A stretch of DNA of 64,000 nt from Plenodomus lindquistii. Taxonomy: Eukaryota > Ascomycota > Dothideomycetes > Pleosporales > Leptosphaeriaceae. A model generated the notes under the pieces. That model did no database searches. It worked only from the letters and a program-made list of their open reading frames with translations, and was not told the origin of the DNA. Positions 21,778 to 31,720 of the stretch are shown here, piece by piece (the first letter of the stretch is position 1; each line of letters opens with the position of its first letter). The position numbers were made by a program, and so were the translations under genes. Location of the stretch: the NCBI GenBank assembly GCA_025504975.1, contig JANUWI010000009.1, positions 744,001-808,000 of the forward strand, given 5' to 3'.

Positions 21778-23639
21778 TTAGACACGATTGGAGAGTTGCT
21801 TAGCGGTCCTCTGCCGCTGACGCTTGTTCCTCTGCTTTGCCGCTCGCTTTTGCCTTGTAAGGTCCTCGACAGACGTCAACTCCGACCCTTGTTTAAGGGG
21901 CAAGTTTGCAACGAGTACTGAAGCGTACGTGTGTTTCCCAACCGACCATTTCAAAGCATTACAGGATGCGCCTGTCACATAGGCCTTCTTCTCCAAGGCC
22001 GAAAAGTCTTCTTCTCTGTACCTCCACGGGATCTGTTTCTCTAACCTCGTGTTCCTGACTACAACCAGCTGTCGGTCGCCAACCCAGAAATTATCAATAT
22101 GGTCACTTCCCCTCAGCATGCGAAGTCGTTTTCTTCTCGCATAATAGCCATCGTTGCCATGGTATTTGGAGAAGAATAGATGACCTTCTAGCCTGGAAGA
22201 TGTGGATATTGTAATACAAACCTGTCCGGCATCAGTTATCGAGTACACGTCAGCGTGCGAGTCGTTCCGAATGAAATTCCCTATGCGCCACGTATTGTGA
22301 AGCATCAGTCCAGGCACCAGAAAGTATTCGGACTCGCCACAGCTCTGGATGAGCTTTTTGCGGCACCATGTCAGTCGTATTAAAGCAGGATGGGGAGTCC
22401 AATCATATTGCTCGTTTTCGTATGATTCAACGGGCACGCTTCCCCCTTGAGCATGAGTCCCGCCCAAGGTGAATGTCTGCTGGACCTCCGCTGTATTGAT
22501 GTACTCCCAGAGCACCTGTGTATTGGAGGCACTGTGCTTATGTGATAAGTTATGTCTAACGCAGGGACGCTTGATTCGTGTATAGCCCACATTCTGAAGT
22601 CGTCTGCTACAGCGCACCACAACCTCTGGGATCCAGAGCTCCGCCCTTGAATATGCTGCGAGAGAGTCAGGGCGTACATCCCATGATTTTGAAGCTTTGG
22701 CACTACTGGTGTTAAAGCTCTTTCGGCAACGTTTCCCCGATTTGTTGTGTCCAGCTCCCGTCTTCCAAGCTGACAAGGCAGAACGTCCCAGCACTCGCGA
22801 TGTGCCCACGATTGAGAACACTTCCGGGCTGATTTGTCTGACAATGATTGTGCTGTCATCCAAGATTGGCAACATACCAGGCGCGTTTTCTGGTGAAAAG
22901 ACCGAGCAATTCATACGTGATCCTGCCATAAGCGACCGTTGCTGTGATTGCGCATTCAAATTGAATAAACAGATCAGCACGGATACTTGTCCGTTTTTCT
23001 TATCAACTTTGAGCGTTATTTCCCATGCGCGACCGTCGTTATCTGGATTCGAGTATGTCGTACTATATGGTGTGGAGAGGCGTAAATTGGAATACATGTG
23101 GTAGTTCCCACAATTCTGCGGCTCCTCGTAGGCTCTAGACAGATATTCCATTCAGTCATCTTGTAGGCCCAATACATATCTTCCCCTAGCCGTGAATGAG
23201 CAAGCTTAGCTGTACCCATCCAGTCTCCAGACTCAAATTGCCCGTTCAGAGTTGAAAAGCGCGCTTCCCATGTCACAGTCGAGCGGCTCTGTACATGGCC
23301 AGATGCATGCCAGTGCGGCTGCGTCTCGCCCACTTAGAGATCAAGGAGCGTATTAGTCTCATGATGTATTGAGATCAAGGAATCGGGCTTCCGACGGTCT
23401 TCCCAGGTATCTCCTTCGGGCTGGTCATTGAATAGTGACTTCCAAGATTTTCGGTCCTCCGAGTAGCTTCCAGTCATGGCCAGCTGTGTCCCTGCTCGCG
23501 GTCTTTTTACAGGGTTGATACTGGTCTTTGCAGAATAAGCCTTGTCGCGAGGTTCTGAATACGTTCCATCATCTCGTGGCGGGTGCATCCTCTTGCCAGC
23601 GGGTACGTTGTTGAAGCTCTCATGTTGGAGAGAACCCAT
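21778..23639 (-). pseudogene. Unrecognised gene, apparently broken by a stop and a frameshift
   Basis: Read from 23639, a frame of 101 codons meets TAA at 23336-23334. The same frame then continues for about 60 further protein-like codons (HVQSRSTVTWEARF, EDMYWAYKMTEWN). Near 23145-23110 coding character moves to another frame, which runs 457 codons to 21778 (YEEPQNCGNYHMYSNLRL to AAKQRNKRQRQRTAKQ). I found no intron that removes the stop: a 45-nt GT...AG candidate leaves the TAA in place. The product has no signal peptide or family I know, and ends in a Lys/Arg/Gln-rich stretch like an NLS. The downstream 457 residues could still be made from an internal ATG at 23151. The stop could derive from CAA by one C-to-T change. 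Confidence 0.45.
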
Positions 23640-23739
23640 TTTTGCTGGGTAAAAACGTCTAGGATCTTGTGAAAGAAAACAGTTGTTCGTTCTGCCTCAC
23701 CGAAACGATACGTTGTAGGCTGTGTATAGATGATAGCAC

Positions 23740-24430
23740 GTGATTTGCGGCCTTCCATGTTATCCAATCGCCAATCAAACGCTGTTCAGCCACAAGCTGG
23801 AGTCAGTAAGCGATACAAACTCGACCACCATGGGCAACTTAAGATGACGTTGTTCACTTTAGGCGGCCTCCAGTCAGATGCGACACTGCTTTCGAATGAT
23901 AGCAAACACACATGACGAAGGTCACTCGCGGCCACCAATTAGCGTGCGATTGACCATTCGTCTCAGGTACCTACAGTATCGATGCTCACACCGTGGCCGC
24001 CTGGCGTGATGCTTTGACATTGCGGACACCAATCGCTACCACCGTTAAGTAACCCTAGAGATTGAATCAAGCTTTCAGTAGAATCAGTATCATTGTAAGT
24101 TCTCGCACACTATTTGCAACCGTCGCTACGGTGAAAGCCTTATGGAGGTCTAAGACTTCATTTCAGCGGCCGCGAATAAGAGCACTAGAATACAGAGCTT
24201 CACGTCTTACGTTCACCCTGCGGCCTCCAAACTGCGGCCAGGAATGATGTCGGACCACTTTGCGAGAAAACTTGTCTGCTCAGGTTCATCTCTTCTGCCT
24301 TGAATGACATTTTGCCTTCTTTGCGGCCTTCGATGGAGTCCATAGGTCTGAGCAGTCTACTTTCAATGATCTGTGGCCTCCAATGGTTTCCCCCCATTCC
24401 CCAAATGTTGCGGCCTCGAATAGAGTCCAA
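23740..24430. repeat. Cluster of dispersed GCGGCC-containing repeats
   Basis: A motif TGCGGCCTYCAATGGAGTCC, or parts of it, recurs at about 23747, 23863, 23931, 23996 (inverted), 24168, 24219, 24234, 24323, 24373 (TGTGGCC) and 24410. The last three sit 38-51 bases apart and share the extension to GGAGTCCA. The motifs lie directly upstream of the small gene at 24591. They are either decayed tandem repeats or a multi-site binding region. Confidence 0.6.
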
Positions 24431-24450
24431 TCCTTGAGAGAGATGTATCA

Positions 24451-24458
24451 TATAAGAG
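24451..24458 (+). promoter_or_regulatory. TATA box of the 73-aa gene
   Basis: TATAAGAG lies 133-140 bases upstream of the ATG at 24591, followed by a CA- and TC-rich leader. Confidence 0.5.
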
Positions 24459-24590
24459 AGATAGCTTCCTATACGTAGTTATATTGCAACAAAGCCACAT
24501 TCAGTCAATCTCATCGCACAAAAGCAGCCAACATCCAAGATATCTTGCCCATACACTCCATCTACTCTCCAATCTGAATTCAACACCAAA

Positions 24591-24881
24591 ATGGCCAGCC
24601 CCAAACAAACTTCTTCGTCTACCGATACTACACAACCTGTAAGCCCTCCTACCTTATTATGACTTCATGTCATACGTACGATCGTTGCTGACATGTATAT
24701 TGCACAGCGCGACGGAGGCTACCGTGCATCCTTTCGATCCTCTTCGTGCGCATTTGAGGAGCGTACAAAGTTCGAATATCGCAATCCAGAGGCCATGACC
24801 AGATGGCTTAGCCAATCAGGAGCAGAGGAGCCCTGGAGCGTGTACAGTCGTATCAGCAGTGGTAGAGGGGAAGTCTCTTAG
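24591..24881 (+). CDS. Small conserved-looking protein, 73 aa, function unknown
   Basis: Exons 24591-24638 and 24708-24881 are joined over a 69-nt intron (GTAAGC...GCACAG) in phase 0. The ATG has a good context (CAAAATGG). The product is polar and cytosolic in character: a Ser/Thr-rich start (MASPKQTSSSTDTTQP), then RDGGYRASFRSSS, FEERTKFEYRNPEAM and WLSQSGAEEPWSVYSR. There is no signal peptide and no membrane span. A TATA box, a pyrimidine leader and a clean intron make it a convincing expressed gene. I do not recognise the family. Upstream is the GCGGCC repeat cluster. Confidence 0.6.
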
Positions 24882-25105
24882 GTATCGACGTACGCGAATG
24901 CGGTATTGAAGTGAACAGCAAGGACTTCAATGAAATGTGTAAAGCCGGGATGATAGAATGCGGTCATATCATCGAGTGTTTTGGTGGTCATACTGGGTGC
25001 TGTTCTAAATTCGGTGTATCGTATGCTGAAGCGTGACGTCTGCAAGCTTTCACGCTTGACTTTCAAGTAGGAGGATGTTGTCAACGTATCGAACAGCCGG
25101 TAGCG
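24878..25105 (-). CDS. Possible terminal exon of an unrecognised gene (weak)
   Basis: After a plausible acceptor (GATTAG) at 25106, 75 codons read as ordinary protein (YRLFDTLTTSSYLKVKRE, TTKTLDDMTAFYHPGF, HFIEVLAVHFNTAFAYVD) and end at 24878, overlapping the end of the opposing 73-aa gene by four bases. I could not find an upstream exon with a start in 25110-25400, so this may be a remnant. Confidence 0.22.
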   Translation of the reverse strand, partial: RYRLFDTLTTSSYLKVKRESLQTSRFSIRYTEFRTAPSMTTKTLDDMTAFYHPGFTHFIEVLAVHFNTAFAYVDT

Positions 25106-25470
25106 CTAATCATGAATAATGATCAATTGGAAGTAGGTCAACAAAAGGAAGAGCGATTATGGTATCTTTGTGTAAAGGCGTATGACCTGACTAGCGAGCG
25201 CCCCAAATTGAGAGATTTACGTACTTAAAAACAGGTAGATCGACGTATGAGATCACATATTGTACCTCGTGATGAGCATAGAAATGCGCTGACCAAGTAC
25301 AATGGTTCGAGTGATGAGCTGGAGGAAGGGTGAGTAGGGCGGCTATATGCAGCCTACATGTATACAGGAGAAGTTGAACCCAGTCCACAGGGGACGATTC
25401 ACTGAGTGGATTGCATACATAATGAAGACCTTCGGGTTGTCATAAGGCTGTAAGGAATGCGTGAAGGTTG

Positions 25471-25897
25471 CTAGTTCACTTTGTTGCTCGTCTCCAAGTC
25501 ATGCTGAGTAACCCCATAGTGTTTGAACTCGGAGCAATCAGGCCGTACGCTCAGTATTCGCATACCACCAGTACTTCTTAGGTACTCCTGCCCCGCCTTC
25601 GTGAATAACCGGTGTCTGTGTGGACAACTTCGCTCCAGTAGGCAGCTCTCGTTCGTCCTAAACGTGACATGACACAGATCGAACTCTCTGTTGTCCTTAT
25701 GGCGATACAGATTGGCGTTGACTTTGGCTGGTACGTCACTGCCTACATCTCGGAGGTAGATGGCAGGAAATATCACAGCTGGGTTTTGAGCCGATGTTGC
25801 AAGGGAAGCGGATGCCAGGATCTACGGTTGATCAGAGTGACGGTGGAGATGGACGGGAGAACGTGTCTCACACGAGATAATGCGCACCAAGAGACAT
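25471..25897 (-). CDS. Small secreted four-cysteine protein (effector-like), spliced
   Basis: Exon 1 is 25897-25874 (eight codons, MSLGAHYL) and exon 2 is 25821-25471, joined over a 52-nt intron (GTGTGA...CCGTAG) in phase 0. Splicing creates a good signal peptide, MSLGAHYLILASASLATSA, then QNPAVIFPAIYLRDV. The total is 124 residues; the mature part is about 105 with four cysteines (DLCHV, ESCLLERSC, RPDCSEF), enough for two disulfides. It is basic in the middle (CPHRHRLFTK). There is no homologue I know. Size, secretion, cysteines and its gene-poor setting fit a lineage-specific secreted protein. The frame is also open for 45 codons upstream of the ATG, so a longer N-terminus from an earlier exon is the alternative. 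Confidence 0.45.
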
Positions 25898-26034
25898 TTG
25901 AATGGCGATTTTGAGGTCTTTGATGCCCTTGAGCTTGGGTTTGTTGCCTGATCCGGCCAAATCTGACCGGTACAGCTCGTGAAGCTCGCAAATTACCTGC
26001 CGAACCCTTGCGTGATACTCCGAGGCTGTAGCCT

Positions 26035-27970
26035 AACTGCTGTAAGCATGAAGCTCCAAAAAAACAGGCGAGGTTGTAAGGGGCGCCAGCATGTAATCGG
26101 CGTCGAATTTTTGGGATCTGGGGACATTAGAGAGAAAACAGAACTGGTAAAGACTCATGTCCCTAGCTGTGTTGGTTCACCTTGAGGTTCACCAGATTTC
26201 GCGCGGTGGTGACGACAAGATTTGCGCATCTCGAAAGATAGCAGCAAGAAACGCATTCACTTCACTAGTGACCGTCTCTTTGGGTGTCTTCGTGTCGTAG
26301 CTTACCTAGGTAGCTTTGCTTCCTTTGATGCAGAGTCGAATGCCTCCCTCACCTTTTGTATCTTCCCATATCCTAGCAGGCGTCACAAGCCTGAGTAACA
26401 CCGGGGAGAGGTCGACACTGGGTGCGGACTGAAATACTAGAAAGCAGGCATCTGAATGGGCCCGAGTACCCCATCATGTCGCTCCTCTTACGTCCAATTC
26501 ACGTCGTGCGCATCATTCTCAGTCAAACGACTCACGAAGGACTCACCGAATGGTTTATGGGAATGATTGTGAGCCGATCCCCTTCGTGCGGATACTGTAA
26601 ATGAGCTTATACGTATGAGTTTAGTGAGGCGCATGGAAGTTGTATTCCTACGGCCGTTGAATGTGATCTGCGATATTCAAGGATTAGCCAAAGTCGTGGT
26701 GTGTAAGCGGTCTAGCATTTTGATGTGTTTCCTTGGGCGACACCTGACTCGCTAGTTTCTTGTATGTTTTCATTCTAGGTGATCCAGAGTATACGCTGTG
26801 AGCTTTGTAGTGGCTGCTTTTCTCGCACGCGGTGGTCAAGTCTTCCTCCAGATACACCAGCTAAGTAGCCATCTTGCGGATAAAGACGTTCTCGTGATCA
26901 AATAACGTGACGAACGTTTGCTTGACAGGAATCTCCAGCGAGTCTGCCAGTATCACAGCTATTCTCGTTCGCGTGAAGCTGGGCGTAATCGTCAGGCATG
27001 CCAGCCCAGCCGAAGCAACAGCGGAAGCGGTTCGATCTGAACGTGTGAGGGAGTGTGTAGAAGGCGATTGGAGATAAGGATGAGGGTAGCAGGATTCACC
27101 ATTTTAGCAACTGAGACTCGTAATCCCACAATGACTTTGGAGAATCCGAGGTACCTTGCAGCTCAAAAAGACAATGCGCTGGCTAATTTCTTCATGTCCA
27201 ATCATTGTCCCAGGTTGGTGTTCTATCACACTCTCAGCATGTGTTTGCAACACAGGCATGTCTGGGCAGATGTTTCTAGTCGCTTCCGACCACAAAGCCG
27301 TGATCTATGCCTCGATAGAGGTTGATCTGATAACCCAGAGACCGAGAGCACGTACTCACTCGAACAACTGGGGCGAATCGTGGGGTTGGCCGTGGGATTG
27401 GCCGTGGGATTGGCACGGTAGGAATGCGCCGAGCTTCCAATCCGAGTAACGCCGTATCAGTAATCACATGTGATGTGTTTCCAAATACGAGGCGAGGTAT
27501 GTCAGCCGGTAGTTGACAAGCACGTGTGAGTGAGCGGGTGACGACAGGCGGAGGTTTTGTTGTAGCGAGTAGAACACGTGAGTGTGTGCGTACCTTGCCT
27601 GATACCCTGTCAGTGGTGCGGAGTCTGATCTTTCTGGGGGAATTGCGGTGACAAGGCTCCACTCTGTCAACCCCGTTTGAACGTACTTGCCCAACTTGCA
27701 TGCATGTCCGTCTACCAAGAAACAGAATACAAGGTCTCGAAAGTAAGCCAATCTCCTCTGAGCGCGCATTACGACTTTAATCTATCGAGTTTGAGAATAG
27801 TATAGAATACGACCCCTACAGAAATGCATGAATTGGTTTATTGTCCCCCCACATGGGATCCCCCAGTACTAACCTCGCAAACCGAGTAGAGCATGGGGAA
27901 GACGTGTTGCGATTACAAAGCGAGTGCGATTTGGTGATCAGGAGATATACCAGGCACGTCTGGAAATAGA
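26035..27970. other. Gene-poor interval
   Basis: About 1.9 kb without a supported gene. Short frames on both strands lack signal peptides, splice signals or family resemblance. It contains CACGTG E-boxes near 27520 and 27566 and a short direct repeat at 27379-27417. Confidence 0.45.
27379..27417 (+). repeat. Short direct repeat (TTGGCCGTGGGA)
   Basis: The 12-base unit TTGGCCGTGGGA is present twice in tandem, followed by a third partial copy (TTGGCAC). No coding role seen. Confidence 0.7.
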
Positions 27971-27973
27971 CAC

Positions 27974-27996
27974 AACGCCGAAGGCACTTCGGCGTT
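27974..27996 (+). promoter_or_regulatory. Perfect inverted repeat upstream of a TATA element
   Basis: AACGCCGAAG and CTTCGGCGTT are exact 10-base arms separated by GCA. An ATAAATA element begins ten bases downstream (28006-28012), and the ATG of the small secreted protein is at 28129. It may be a dimeric transcription-factor operator or a hairpin. Confidence 0.5.
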
Positions 27997-28128
27997 TCGA
28001 GACAGATAAATACGCAAGGCGCATTGTCTGGCTCACATCTTCGTCGATTCACAGTCCTCATCCAAACTCCTCCAGACGATCATACGTTCAAACACAACAC
28101 TTCATCTCGAAGCCCATCTACCTTCATC

Positions 28129-28476
28129 ATGCGCGCCGCAGCCTTCCTCAGTCTCCTCTCCATGGCTGTTGCCCTGCCAACATCCCATCTCGTCCCCCGA
28201 GAGGTTATCTTGGATCAAGTCTACAACTGGCCTGCAGCAGTCGGCGACACAGTTGTAGCTGCCACCCGAGCCCTTCAAGTGGTCGTCACCAACATCGACA
28301 ACACCAAGTACGAGCTCGAGTACTTCTGGCCAACAAATTCAAGGGCTACTACCCTTACAGTCTCCTCAACCTCTGGGCAACAATTGTACACGACCAGGGC
28401 ACATAGCGAAAATACTCACGACGTTGTTGCGCTTCAGAAGACGGGAACCCAATTCCACGTTGTTATGGAGTACTAG
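28129..28476 (+). CDS. Small secreted protein, cysteine-free, unknown function
   Basis: A 115-residue single exon. The ATG at 28129 (context CATCATGC) opens a clear signal peptide (MRAAAFLSLLSMAVALP). A short pro-like segment ends in PRE. The mature chain (about 90 residues, no cysteine) is predicted to be largely beta (VVAATRALQVVVTNIDN, RATTLTVSSTSGQQLY, TGTQFHVVMEY). The ATAAATA at 28006 and the inverted repeat at 27974-27996 form its likely promoter. I know no family. It lies between the gene-poor stretch and the 178-bp satellite, a setting often seen for fungal effector candidates. Confidence 0.65.
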   Translation: MRAAAFLSLLSMAVALPTSHLVPREVILDQVYNWPAAVGDTVVAATRALQVVVTNIDNTKYELEYFWPTNSRATTLTVSSTSGQQLYTTRAHSENTHDVVALQKTGTQFHVVMEY

Positions 28477-28639
28477 GTTTACCAATACCGTGGGGAAAGG
28501 ATGGTCGTAGGATGGGAGTCGTGATGGAAGTTCGCGTGGGAGGTTGTGTGCGAGCTGTGGACCAGGAGACGAGGAGGTTGGGGTCGAAGGCGTGCTCACG
28601 CTAAGCCCTTTTTGACACACTTCTACAATCTGTACATAT

Positions 28640-30250
28640 TGGTGATACGGCATCAAAGGTTGTCAAAAAATGTTGAAAAATCTTTCAAAATGATAGCGCA
28701 TACGATATTCATCACTTTTATGAAAGATTTCAACGGTTTGTGACGACGTTGATGCAATTTCAACAAAATGTACCTGCGCGCCTGCAGTGTTCGCGCATTG
28801 CTCTGCAAATATGTCTCGCCTTTGCAAATCGTCGAAATTCCACCCCAACACAGTGAAAATAGTGAATTTTCAAATAAAACGATAGTATCAGACATGCGCT
28901 CAAAGATGAGTATAGAATTCATCACATTAAATGTGGTGCACTACGTGGACACTACGCCGCGTGTGGTCTACGCAGCTAGGCTACGAGTACTTGCAACAAC
29001 AACCTACAAACCGTCCTTTAACGCCTCTTGGAAATGGTGAATTTCATGCTAAAACGATATATCATAGCATTCTAGCACGGCTGATGTTAAAATTCAATGA
29101 TTACTTTCAGAAGGTTAATTGGCATAAATGCATATGAAGGTTAACACATTAGCTTGCGAAGCTTGGCTGTAGCGGCTCTGCCCTCTTACGCAGTGTCTGC
29201 TTACCCAACGCTATAATATGTAGAGTGTAATCAACTCATTTAACAGATTCAAGCCTTTTAGTACGATAGCTAGGAGTGTCACTATTTACACTACGTTGTG
29301 GTGAAGTGACACTAATCGTGCGTAGTAGTTCTTACAGGTAAGCGACTAGGACCTACAAACGTTAATATGTTGACACACCACGCAACGTCCCTAAAATTAG
29401 TGAAATTCAAACTCAATCTATAAATTGAAGTCTCTTTAGTAGATTTACCACAAATTTCAACACTTATACTACGTTGCGGTGGAATAACACTAGCTGTCCG
29501 TGACAGTACCTACAGGTGAGCGACGCGCTCATAAACGTTAATACGTTGAAATTCCACGCAGCGTCTCTAATAATAGTAAGTAAATAACTCAATCTATAGA
29601 TCGAAGCCTTTTCAGTAGAATTACTATAAATTCCCACACTTACACTATGTTGTGGTGGAGTGTCACCAATTGTCTGTCGCAATTCTCAGATGTGAGAGCG
29701 ATAGGGCTTATGAACGTCAACACGTCGATACTCGACGTAACGTCCCTTATTATAGCGAGTAATGAACTCAACTTAGCAATTGAGGTCTTTTCAGCAGAAT
29801 CGGCATATATTTCACCGTTGACACTACGTTGCGGTGGAGTATCAGCAATGGTTCGTGGCCGTCTTGGGAGGTCAGCCGTCAGGACCTACCGGCGCCTCTG
29901 TGTCGCACGCCGTCACTCCACCCCACGTCGCTGATCATGGTGTCTAATCGATCAAGGCTACATATAAATACATTTCCAATCGTTGAAATGCCAATTCAAT
30001 GTAGTGTACGACTTTGCGACCGAGTGTTCAAGGTCGTCCGTCGCAGTGTCAGACCTTAGCGGCTACGCCTCACCAGCGTGGAAGATGGACATGCATGTAG
30101 TGTCATTGCCGCCAACGACGGTGATTTTGTAGTGTATTCAATTCAATCGATGTATATTTGCCTCATCGAGATCTTCAACATGAACTTCAACGCGACACTG
30201 CTGTTGCGACGGAATTTCACTACATTTTCTTCGCGGCAGGGTGCAAGTTT
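28640..30250 (+). repeat. Degenerate tandem satellite, period about 178 bp
   Basis: At least five adjoining units are recognisable: 29097-29274, 29275-29452, 29453-29629, 29630-29808, and 29809 to about 29990. Landmarks recur at constant spacing. CTACGTTGYGGTGGA starts at 29291, 29469, 29645 and 29824 (steps 178, 176, 179). AACTCAATCTATA-like blocks start near 29233, 29410, 29586 and 29765. More diverged copies extend left (AAAACGATAT-like blocks near 28683, 28868 and 29042) and right (TTTGCGACCGAGTG at about 30012, TTGCGACGGAATT at about 30204). Copies differ by many substitutions, so the array is old. I see no coding potential shared between units. Confidence 0.8.
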
Positions 30251-30353
30251 TGTCGCATGACTCAGCCACATCTCGAAAAATGACTCGCGCATCCCCCACG
30301 CCTCAATTTCCTCCCCCGCCAGCCCACCAACCCACCACATCACAACCGCCACC

Positions 30354-31720
30354 ATGCCGCCCTCGCCGTGCGCCTTGTGTCAGGTGAACCGCGCCCTGAT
30401 CCTTCGCCCAAAAGACCACTCCAAACTCTGCAAATCGTGCTTCATCACCGTCTTCGAGACTGAAATCCACCACACAATCACTACGAATCGCCTCTTTACG
30501 CGCGGCGAGAAAATCGCAATCGGCGCCTCAGGCGGCAAAGACAGCACCGTGCTCGCCTCTGTCCTCAAGACATTGAACGAGCGCTACGACTATGGACTCG
30601 ATCTGATATTACTGTCGATTGACGAGGGGATCAAGGGTTATAGGGATGATAGTTTGGAGACGGTGAAGAGGAATGCAGAGCAGTACGAGATGGAGTTGAC
30701 GATTCTGGGGTACGCCGAATTATATGGGTGGACTATGGACCAGGTGGTCGAGCAGGTCGGTAAGAAGGGCAATTGCACATATTGCGGTGTGTTCAGACGG
30801 CAGGCGTTGGATCGAGGGGCGGCGAGGCTGGGGGTCAGACATGTGGTGACGGGACACAATGCTGATGACGTCGCCGAGACGGTGTTGATGAACTGTGAGT
30901 CTGGCCGACTACCTCCATGGCGCATTGGACGGAGCAAGATGCTAATGCAAAGACAGTGCTTCGCGGCGACCTTCCCCGTCTCTCCCGCACCACCTCGATC
31001 ATTACATCCACGCCCTCTGCCTCCGCCGACCCAGCCTCAAATACAAACGTCAAGCGCAGCAAACCTCTCAAGTACGCATACGAGAAGGAAATCGTCCTCT
31101 ACGCCCACCACAAACAACTCGACTACTTTAGCACCGAATGCATATACTCGCCCGAAGCCTTTCGTGGCAGCGCACGCGCTTTGATCAAGAACCTTGAACG
31201 TGTGCGACCAAGCGCAATCCTCGATGTAGTTAGGAGTGGAGAAGATATGGCAAGACTGGTGCCAGGCAATGAGGATAGCTGTGGCGGTGCGTGTGGAAAC
31301 AGTGCGCCCGCTGCAGAGGAAGAAGAAGGAGGCTGTGGGAAGTCTCAGGGTAAGAGCATGGGTGGCGACATGGCGAATATGGATGCACAGTTGCGCCAGA
31401 ACGAGGCAGCAGCTGAGAGTAATCTCGAAGTCGAGATTACAACCAAGAGCGTGAAGCAAAACGGTAACAACGCAGCACCAGCAGCGAATGGCACGAAGAA
31501 GAAATTCTACACCCCCAAAAAGACCACAAAGCAAGTCATGGGCCAGTGCAAAAAATGTGGATACCTCTCCAGCCAGGACGTCTGCAAAGCCTGTGTCCTC
31601 CTCGAGGGCCTGAACAAGGCCAGGCCAAAACAGACGATTGAGCTAGGCGCCGATGTGGAGGAAGTCAGCATGAATAGTGTGAGAGAGGAGATGAGCAAGA
31701 CGAGTATCGGAGCAGAGTGA
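30354..31720 (+). CDS. NCS6: Cytoplasmic tRNA 2-thiolation protein 1 (Ncs6/Ctu1)
   Basis: Exons 30354-30894 and 30957-31720 (62-nt intron, GTGAGT...GACAG) give 434 residues. The N-terminus carries the first zinc site (CALCQVNRAL, LCKSCF). The ATP-pyrophosphatase P-loop is GASGGKDSTVLA. Further on come NCTYCGVFRRQAL with catalytic cysteines, VTGHNADDVAETVLMN, and a C-terminal zinc motif (CKKCGYLSSQDVCKAC). Between them is a disordered insert with Gly, Glu and Cys (about residues 290-355) that is longer than in yeast. With Ncs2/Ctu2 and the Urm1 sulfur relay it makes 2-thiouridine at wobble U34 of tRNA-Lys, -Glu and -Gln. Its promoter abuts the 178-bp satellite. Confidence 0.95.

Noticed and set aside
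29647..29934. A 95-codon frame inside the satellite
   Set aside because: The adjoining repeat units do not keep the frame open, so it is a chance frame within non-coding repeats.
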